Shown here: piece after piece, positions 57,130 through 64,000 of the stretch | How positions within the stretch are numbered: position 1 is the stretch's first letter | Layout: each line of letters opens with the position of its first letter | From: Balaenoptera acutorostrata | Lineage: Eukaryota; Chordata; Mammalia; Artiodactyla; Balaenopteridae | Direction of reading: 5' to 3' | Length of the DNA stretch: 64,000 nucleotides | Assembly: GCF_949987535.1 (NCBI RefSeq) | Contig: NC_080079.1 | Location: 49,711,000-49,774,999, forward strand | The notes under the pieces: model-generated | Told to the model about the DNA's origin: nothing | Seen by the model: the letters and a program-made list of their open reading frames with translations, nothing else | Database searches by the model: none | Program-made: the position numbers and the translations under genes

Positions 57130-57337
57130 CAAGGGTCAGCAAACTACAGTCCTCTGGCCACTGCCTGTCTTTGTCAATAAAGTTTTATTGGCACACAGCC
57201 ACACCTATTCATTTACATATTGCCTGTGGCTGCTTTCATGATACAACAGCAGAGTTGAGTAGACATGACAGAGATTGTACGGCCACAGAGCTTAAATATC
57301 TAACTGGCCTGGTACAGAGATAGCTTGTTGACTCCTG
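57130..57337 (-). mobile_element. hAT-type non-autonomous transposon, second copy
   Basis: Reverse orientation of the element at 18.0 kb: GGGTCAGCAAACTACAGTCC, AATAAAGTTTTATTGGCACA, CAGCCACACCTATTCATTTA, GCAGAGTTGAGTAGACATGA and TTGACTCCTG. Flanking octamers CTCCAAAA and CCCTGAAA differ only by transitions, as expected of a decayed 8-bp target duplication. Confidence 0.8.
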
Positions 57338-57720
57338 CCCTGAAAGACCTGGACTTTGCCTCCTCCCAAGACCTCATCTCCTTTCACTCCCTGTTACTGG
57401 CTTCCTCCAGCCATACTGGACTGCCTATTGTTCCCCAAACTGCCCAGCTCCCTCCCACCTCAGGACCACTGCACATTCCATCCTCCTACCCAGAAGCCTC
57501 TTCCCTCACTTTTTAACACTGCTCATTCTGGGAAAGAATGTCTGGTTTCTTCTCTACCTGGCCCCCCTTCAATAGCAACCCATCAATCTTGTCACTCTTC
57601 AATCCCTTCTTTGTTGCATTCCTCTCCACTTGACATTGTGCTGCAGATTTTATTCATTTATGTATTTCCCATCTTCTTCCATATTAAGGTCTGTGAGGTC
57701 CTGAAGTTTTGGGTTGAGAG

Positions 57721-58589
57721 GGCTGGAGTTGTCTCAGTACCTGGATAATCTTCTCTTATAATCTGTGCCTTCTGAGTCTCTAATTCTAAGTTGACCAGTA
57801 CCCTCCTGGGGAGGGGATTTTTAATTTTTGGCCTTCACTCTAAAGAGAGTATAGTTCCGTGAGATTTTCAAGATCGTTTTATGTCTGAAGATTTTAATTT
57901 TTGCATTTGAGGATCAAGGACAATGGTGGTATTATGATGCCTTTTTAAAAACACATCAAGCAAATTCCGGTCATCTCTGGGAGGCAAACTTTGAACAACT
58001 CTGCAGTCCCCAGGGAGAACAATCTTCTGTAACTTTGAAGCCAAATATGATTTCTGAAAAGGAAGTTACAATCAATTGAAAACTCTCAGTGGAGCGTGAA
58101 GAGCAGAGGGTTCCCTGTGGTGGAGCCGCAGCTGGTTCTGCCCAGGCTAGACGTGCCCTTCCCGGCTGGAGGGAGACCACACAGACGGCACAGTGGGCAG
58201 GCTGGAGCAGGATGGGCCTCGGATCCGAGCATGTGCTCAGAGCCCAGCTCAGAACATGGAAGTATTCCTTCTTCATCCTTGTCGTAGGCTTGGCCATTTT
58301 CAAATGAATTTAGGTGATTAAGGCAGAGAAAACAGACAGAATAAAAACAAAGTGAGACTGCCTCACCTTCTTAGCAGAGATGATCTGGAATATATGAGAA
58401 ACAGCTGAGGCTACCAATGGTTGGATGAGTGTCTGTGGGGCAAGGTGGTCCACAAAGAACCCCTGGCCCAATCTTGCTGGTCGGAGCTCCCTGACTCCAC
58501 CGTTTCCTGCTTGGCTGCATGGAAAGAGATGCAGGGGTGCCCACAGGTCCAGTTGCTTCCCTGGGTTTCCTGCTACACTCACATGACCT
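57721..58589. other. Repeat-poor stretch, possible conserved non-coding DNA
   Basis: 57,790-58,080 is AT-richer than its right flank and shows GACAATGG (SOX type), ATCAAGGACA (nuclear receptor half-site) and AAGGAAGTTAC (ETS type). Conservation cannot be judged here. No gene supported. Confidence 0.3.
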
Positions 58590-59170
58590 TCTGCCACCCA
58601 CACCCTTGTCTGCTTGCTCAGGTGCTCCGGACCATTCCCTGGAGTACCCTGTGCTCTGCCCTGCCTCATCCCAAGTGGGCCCCCTTTCCTCCTATTGGTT
58701 AATAAAGTCCAAGCTTAGCTGAGCATTCCAGGCCATTTACAGTCTGTGTCCAAGATCATCTCCCCTTTCTCTCTGACGTCAACTTACCCTGTGTTTATCC
58801 AATTTGACATCCAGCTATTTCTCAAAGAGTCTGGTACTGTCCTGCTCCCTGCTTTGGTTCATGCTCTTCCAAATCCCCTGGTGTCTCCTACTTCTGCCTA
58901 CGGGAGTGTATTTATCCTCCAAGGCCTTTATTCCAAGTCACTTCCCCCACGCATTCTGTCTGCTCCCTTGGAGCCCCACCATGGGTATCTACGCCTCTGC
59001 CATGACTCATGTCTGGATGAAGCCACGCGAAACTTCTCCCTTCCATGGGGCTCCACAGGAACAGAGCACGGCTTGTTCATCTTCATTCCATTTCCCTTTG
59101 CCACCCCCTGACCACGGGGCCTGGTGCAGACGGTGGGTTAGAGGGTATTTAGCAAATGAATAAATGCTCT
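58590..59170 (+). mobile_element. L2-like LINE 3' part, sense
   Basis: TTGGTTAATAAAGTCCAAGC, GCATTCCAGGCCATTTACAG, TTGGTTCATGCTCTTCCAAA and a final GTATTTAGCAAATGAATAAA keep the order of the sense L2-like 3' region up to its terminal AATAAATG. Confidence 0.6.
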
Positions 59171-59343
59171 AAGAACAGGGACTGGTGATTGAATTTACAC
59201 TGGTTTTGTGTGTGGCTTTCCCAGAAAGCTTGGCATCTCTAAGGTAGGGGGTGAACGTGGCATAGAACAAGGTGCAGTGGGAGGGGAGGAACCTAAGCCA
59301 GAGAAGGCACACGGGCCATGGCTCCTTTGTAAGCCTGGCTGAT

Positions 59344-59406
59344 GGACTGGGGTGAGTGATTGGGGTAACTGATTGGAGTAAGGATTGGAGTAACTGGTTG
59401 GGGTTG
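59344..59406. repeat. Short minisatellite, 12-17 base units
   Basis: About four imperfect units of the form GATTGGRGTAAC: GATTGGGGTAACT, GATTGGAGTAAG, GATTGGAGTAACT, GGTTGGGGTTG. Confidence 0.75.
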
Positions 59407-61359
59407 TCCCTGAGCCCTGTGCAGGAAGACTGAGAAGTTTTACCTGGCCTGCTCCGGGGCTGATTGAGGCGTGATGTCTGCTGTAATCCCAGTGCAACAC
59501 ACATGAGTATTCACACCTCTGCCAAAGGTGTGAGTCCCAGAGAAAAGGGAGGAAGACAAATGTCAGCTTCAGGGATCAGATGAGCTAGGCCTTTGGAGGA
59601 GGTAGGAGCACCTGTCCAGGCCTTGACAGTTCTCCTTTGGTGCCCTCTGATGCCCTAAGGTGTCACTCCAGGTGGGCTGAGCGACTCTCACCTTGGCTGT
59701 GTATGGGGAGCCCATCCTTGCACCCGTGCGATCGTGAAGCAAAGCCCTCACCCCATACAGCCTCCTTTCTGTGTCCTGTTGACCCTCGGCCCTGCCCACT
59801 GTGGTTTCAGCCACACACAGACCTCAGACCTAGACACACTCAGGGATCCTCCCCTCTCTCCAGCCCTCTCTCTTAAAGGTCTAGAAACCTCCACAGACAC
59901 CATGCTACAGTCAGTCATCTGTGAACTCCTGGAAAGTTCACTTGGACACGGTTCTGACAAGGGCTGGGGTTGGCAGGTGGCCTGGTCCCTGTCCCGGGTG
60001 CCGGCCAATGCTTCACCAATCATCTTGCCCACCCATGTTCTACAGAAAGGCCCAGCAGGTCCCTGGATGCACTCAAAGGCTGCTCCCCTCCAGTGGCTGA
60101 GCGGAAAAACAGCTCCATCCTAGAGGTCCTACTGGACTCCAGGAGCTGCTGTGCAGAGGGAAGAAAAGCAGTGTCACTGAAATCGTGATGGGGATGGGGA
60201 GCATAGGAAACCAAGGGGTTGAAGAATCAGATGAAGGGGAGGTGCCACAACAACAAGGTGTGGAGGGGAGCAGACCAGGGCAGGCGGGCCCACTGCCCCC
60301 ACTGGGTGGGTTTAAAATCATCTACTTCTCAGCAGTGGAAGGCCCAGAGGCCAGTGCTACCCCCAGGCCACGTCCATAATGCGGAAAGAAGGCAAGGAGA
60401 AGAAAGGGGCCTGAAAGAGCCAGGTGCAGGTGAGAGGGGACAGAAAAACTCCCGGTGAAGCGTCACAACATGAAAGGTCAGGCGCTCCCTTTTTCTATTA
60501 GCAAAGTCACATCTGTTCCTGTGCACTTGGGGGAAGGTCAGGGTGGGGGCAGGTGTGATACAGCCATGGTGGAAGAGTCCTCATGGTTCCCATAGATACA
60601 GAGTGGAACCCAGCCTTTGTCTCCAAGTCCACCTCATGGCCACAACCTAGAACAGCCGTGGGTCCTTCTAGGTCTACCACAGCCCACACGGATGCCATCC
60701 TGGTGAGTGCCTCTCTATGGCTGCCGGTCCCAGCTCTGCTCAGCTCACATCCTTATCACTTTTCTCACCACCTTTCGTAAGAACTTCCTCTGCCATCTTT
60801 CTCCACCAATGTACCTTCCACGTGGCTGCCTGAAAAGTCTCTCAAAGTGGAAATCTGCCCACACATCTCCCCCTGTGCACATGTTGTGCCCTCTTTCTGG
60901 GATACCCTTCCCTTCCCCTGCCTTGGACAAGGGCAGGAGTGATGGGGTTGAGGTTTGGATATGCGGGAAGGACTTGGGGCTGGATCCTGTTGGCTGGTGA
61001 TTCTCAAACTTGCTCATGTGACAAAGCTCCTGGAAGACATGGGCCCATTTGGCAGAATACCACAGACCACTGGTAGATACCATTCCATCGTAACCACAGG
61101 TAGGCATGTATTAGATTCAAAGATAGTCCCCTTTTATACAGGACTGTCATATTCCTTATGTACATGCAGTTCTTGGCACATACATAATGTGTTTTTATTA
61201 AAACACATTTCCAAGTTTTTCATATCATGTGCATTTTCCATTTGCTCAATACTTTTCTAATCTGGGTTCTAATTGGGTGCTGGGATCCTCAGTGTCCATC
61301 CCCCCACAGGCCAGGCACATCTGTCCGGTTCTACTAGGTATGTCTCAGATCCTCTATTT
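59407..61359. other. No supported gene
   Basis: 60,715-60,915 resembles diverged sense L2-like DNA (GTGCCCTCTTTCTGGGATAC). The remainder is unassigned. Confidence 0.45.
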
Positions 61360-61480
61360 CTTCATCTAGTAAGTGGGCACAATACTTGCCCCTCAAGAGT
61401 GTCATGGAGGTTAAATGAAATAACGTGTCAGAAATGCCTGGGACATTGCGGGCACTTGATACGTGTGGCCCCCCTCCCTC
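61360..61480 (+). mobile_element. MIR SINE, sense
   Basis: CTATTTCTTCATCTAGTAAG, GTCATGGAGGTTAAATGAAA and GGACATTGCGGGCACTTGAT follow the sense MIR core to its tail. Confidence 0.75.
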
Positions 61481-61814
61481 TGCGGCGGATAGCATCACAG
61501 GAAGAGAGAGGAGGGTTCCAGCATGGAGCAAGTTCACGACATCCGCTATGAGCAGGGGACAGAAATTATAGCAAGGAGAAAAAGCATTTGTGAAAAGGTT
61601 GGTAATGAGGGTGGGGAAGTCCAGGAGTAGAATAACAGGATTTGAACCACAATGTGAGGACCACAGACACAGGACTCGAGACCAAGCCTGAGTACCTGGA
61701 ACCCCCTGGCCCTCGTGCGCCTATTCCCTGAAGCTGATGGCTGTGCATGCAGGTGGGTGAGTGTGGAGGTACCTTGGGGATGTAAATGGGTGGACGTGTG
61801 GAGATTGCTGGTCA

Positions 61815-61990
61815 CAACTAACTCATGCCGGAAAACTCTTTTCCTAATTAGTTGTTTCTGTTGAACTTAACTGCCCAGAAAATCTAATTTTGAAGTTTAT
61901 CCGAGACATGATTATGTTCTTCTCATATAATCTCTTTTTCTGAGAGTCCCCGTGAAAGAAGGCTAATTGGATGCTGTTTGTTTGCAGTAA
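61815..61990. promoter_or_regulatory. Possible conserved non-coding block
   Basis: Repeat-free, AT-rich pocket with a CCTAATTAG homeodomain palindrome (about 61843-61851) and GGCTAATTGGATG (61961), bounded by GC-rich DNA. Inference only. Confidence 0.25.
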
Positions 61991-63505
61991 GAATGCTCAA
62001 GACCAGGTGGAGCCAGTGGTCTTGCGCTCCCTGGCAGGGGGCCCAGGCCAGGACAGTGGCCATGATGGGATCTGCCTAGGCCTGGCCCACCCAGGGAGAG
62101 AGGGCGCTGGTGATGGGCTGCCCCGCCCAGGACCAGACAAGTTAGGGGGACGGAGGAGGCTGGCCTGTCCCCTCCTCTCAGGAGCCAGGAGCCTGCCCTC
62201 AATCAAATTTTGGCCTTGCTCTCAGTTTCCATTTCCCTTTCTGACAGCACAGGCCAGCCTCCCAGAAGAAGAAAGATGAGTTTCTAATGTAAAACAGAAT
62301 CTGTTTGAACCAAGCTCAGAATGGTTTCCTGACTTTCATCAGGAAGGGGAAGGACTTCCACATCAGGGGACCAGAGGTGGTGCCAGGCATGGAGGTGTGC
62401 AGGGGGGTGTCCTCAGATTGGATAGGAAGGCTTGGGAGGGAGCCCTGGGCATCAGGGCGGGCCTGCCAGGGGGGGAGAGTCAGGAGGATGGAGGCCTTTC
62501 ATCGCTGTCCTGGCCCCCATCGTTCAACCCCCTTTCATTCTGCCAGGGCCCCCCTGACCTGCTAAAATTGAATGGTGGTTCTGGTGGGCTCCAGCACCCC
62601 ATCCTAACAGGCACTGTCATTCAGTCCTCAGGGCAGGCAGTGGGGGCCCGAGGAAGAGGCAGCTGCCCTCCACCTTCTCGAGGGCCAGTCCCAACCCAGG
62701 ATGTTACGAGAGAAAAAGGCTGCAAAGGGAAGAGACTAAAAGAAAGGGCGACAGAAATCTGCCACAAGCAATCCCCAGCTTCTCTCAGCCTCACCCTTGG
62801 AGAGGAGGCCTCTTGCTGGGAGAGAGGCAGGAAAGGAGACCCAGAGGGCACGTGGGCACCTGAGCTCAATTTCTCCAGCAAGAAGGACCGATGTGGCCAA
62901 AGTGATAACCAAATCCTCAAGGGCTAAGCTCCCCTGGGAGAGCAGGGAGAAGACACTGGGAAAGTTCCCAAATGTGTTTTCTCTCCTCCTGTGCACTCTT
63001 CACATGGGTCCACACAGCCCTGCCCGTTTCCCCCTCTTGTCTCTGGAAGTTGTGAGGTGACCATGGGAGAGAGACGGGTGAAGCTGAGGGTAAAACCCAC
63101 ACCCCACGTGGCTCCCCTGGACATCAGCAAAGCCCTCGTTGAATTGGGGGGGAAGCTCAAGGGTTTCCTCAGGTTGCAAGAGGTGTGGTAAATCCAGGCT
63201 CATGAGCCACAACGAAACTACAAAAGAAAGAGACAAGCCCAGCTCACCCTGTGAAGGCTGCATGCTGGCCCAGCTGTGCCTTTCCCCTGGTAAATCTGTA
63301 GAAAATCCAGCCCCTCCAACTGTAGCTCAGTGGGGAAGAAAGCAGACCTCAAACTGCATGGGAAAAACATCAGGGAGATTTATCCGTACTGTATCAGAAA
63401 AAATAGAGTACCTAGACAAAACCATCCACGTGAAGCCTGGGCAGGATTTAACAAATGGCCAGGCATCTATGCAAACACACTTTAGCAAGAAAGATGAAGA
63501 TGGAA
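61991..63505. other. No supported gene
   Basis: Unassigned GC-rich sequence with overlapping frames up to 176 residues, none with a recognised domain. Confidence 0.45.
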
Positions 63506-63545
63506 GGAAAAAAGGAAGGAAGGAAAGAAGGGAAGGAGGGGATGG
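63506..63545. repeat. (GGAA)n-like purine tract
   Basis: GGAAGGAAAAAAGGAAGGAA followed by similar units; simple sequence. Confidence 0.85.
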
Positions 63546-63693
63546 AGCTTGGAAAATATGGATGAAAAAGATATTCTGAAAGAAAATGTAATCCAGGAAA
63601 GAAATTCCTTTAGGTACTTCTATTTGTTTATTGAGCATTCCCGATGTACCAGGCCCTGTTCTATCACTCAAACATTCGTTACCTCACTTACTT

Positions 63694-63869
63694 CTTGGGG
63701 AAGTTAATTATCCTCTATGTGTCTTTTTTCTCGTCTGTAAAATAAGGCTTATATCAATAAATTGTGGCTTATATGGAGGTAGATCTCATTATAAGCCACA
63801 ATTTATTGATATAAGCTTTATTTTACAGACGAGAAAAGAGACACATAGAGGATAATTAACTTCCCCAAG
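63694..63869. repeat. Near-perfect inverted repeat, 80-base arms, 16-base spacer
   Basis: Left arm 63694-63773 starts CTTGGGGAAGTTAATTATCC. Right arm 63790-63869 ends GGATAATTAACTTCCCCAAG and is its reverse complement with two mismatches in 80 positions. The spacer is 16 bases. RNA from either strand could fold into a long, almost fully paired hairpin. Nothing shows that it is transcribed. Confidence 0.97.
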
Positions 63870-64000
63870 GGGCAAGTCCAGTATTTAAAATCATGAAAAT
63901 CTAGATAAAATATATGATTGCAGGAAATCATAGAGGGTAATTAACTTGCCCAAGTGGCAAGTCTAGTATTCAAAATCATGAAAATCTAGATAAATTACAT
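63844..64000 (+). repeat. 85-base direct tandem duplication (second copy cut by window end)
   Basis: Unit A begins CATAGAGGATAATTAACTTC at 63844; unit B begins CATAGAGGGTAATTAACTTG at 63929 and is cut at 64000. About 65 of the 72 comparable positions agree, including the non-MIR phrase AAAATCATGAAAATCTAGAT. Confidence 0.95.

Larger units (their letters stand above)
56375..57720 (+). mobile_element. L2-like LINE, sense, split twice
   Basis: CCAGTTGCTCAGGCCAAATC, CTAGGAGTCATCCTTTAGTT, then (after an LTR) TAAATCAGATCACTTTCCTC, AAAGTCAAAGTTCTCAACCT, GGCCTACAAGGCTCC and (after a hAT element) GACCTCATCTCCTTTCACTC, CAGGACCACTGCACATTCCA. The order matches the sense 3' part of the abundant L2-type LINE. 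Interrupted at about 56535-56868 and 57130-57337. Confidence 0.65.
63620..64000 (-). mobile_element. Antisense MIR SINE rebuilt by inversion and duplication
   Basis: TTTATTGAGCATTCCCGATG and TACCAGGCCCTGTTCTATCA are the antisense MIR tail. TGGAGGTAGATCTCAT (63774-63789) and TTTTACAGACGAGAAAAGAG continue its core, and TAATTAACTTGCCCAAGTGG near 63939-63958 its inner part. Between tail and core an inverted 80-base segment is inserted (63694-63773), and the inner part is duplicated. Confidence 0.7.

Noticed and set aside
60583..60701. ATG-led open segment ending at a CTG|GTGAGT donor
   Set aside because: No downstream acceptor-exon partner is visible and sequence just downstream looks L2-like; a single donor-like site is expected often by chance.
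63844..64000. Direct repeats considered as a CRISPR array
   Set aside because: Two 85-base copies without spacers in a mammalian SINE; nothing like a CRISPR array or cas genes.

Overview
The window is nuclear DNA from a placental mammal, most probably a whale or dolphin. The main evidence is three full-length copies (about 15.5, 35.5 and 38.0 kb) of the roughly 300-bp tRNA-derived CHR-type SINE. Each has a tRNA-like head with an A box and a B box, the characteristic body, an AT-rich tail and a 13-16 bp target-site duplication. CHR SINEs are shared by cetaceans, hippos and ruminants, but no ruminant Bov-tA or BovB element is recognisable here. L1 3' ends of the cetartiodactyl type at 18.1, 33.9 and 44.1 kb agree with this.

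No protein-coding gene, rRNA, tRNA gene or known ncRNA can be supported. The open frames are short, lack recognisable domains, often run through simple repeats or retrotransposon debris, and overlap on both strands. The window reads as intergenic or deep intronic sequence. The only clear coding relics are dead L1 ORF2 fragments.

Layout. 1-7 kb: LTR-like fragments, an old sense L1 (0.96-2.49 kb) and two ERVL/MaLR-type LTRs. 7-15 kb: GC-richer sequence with a strong CTCF-like site (7.84 kb), a compact CpG cluster (10.4-10.6 kb) and antisense L2-like DNA containing a MER20. 15-33 kb: the first CHR SINE, a hAT-type element split by an L1 3' end, scattered MIRs, a candidate conserved enhancer-like block (19.9-20.3 kb), further CTCF-like sites (24.6 and 26.8 kb) and microsatellites. 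33-38 kb: AT-rich unidentified repeat, an L1 3' end with a 15-bp duplication, a minus-strand CTCF-like site (34.3 kb), a three-layer L1/Tigger1/CHR nest and the third SINE. 38-52 kb: mostly antisense L1 debris of different ages, including a younger L1 with a 19-bp duplication inside an older L1. 52-64 kb: MIRs, a sense L2-like element split by an LTR and a hAT element, possible conserved non-coding blocks and, at the right end, a MIR rebuilt by a tandem duplication and then a near-perfect inverted copy.

The most unusual structure is at 63,694-63,869: two 80-base arms, 78 of 80 matching, in opposite orientation around a 16-base spacer. Comparison with the adjacent 85-base tandem repeat lets the events be ordered: MIR insertion, then tandem duplication, then a recent fold-back templated insertion. 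Repeat family names come from remembered consensus features without a database search and are hedged where memory is weak.
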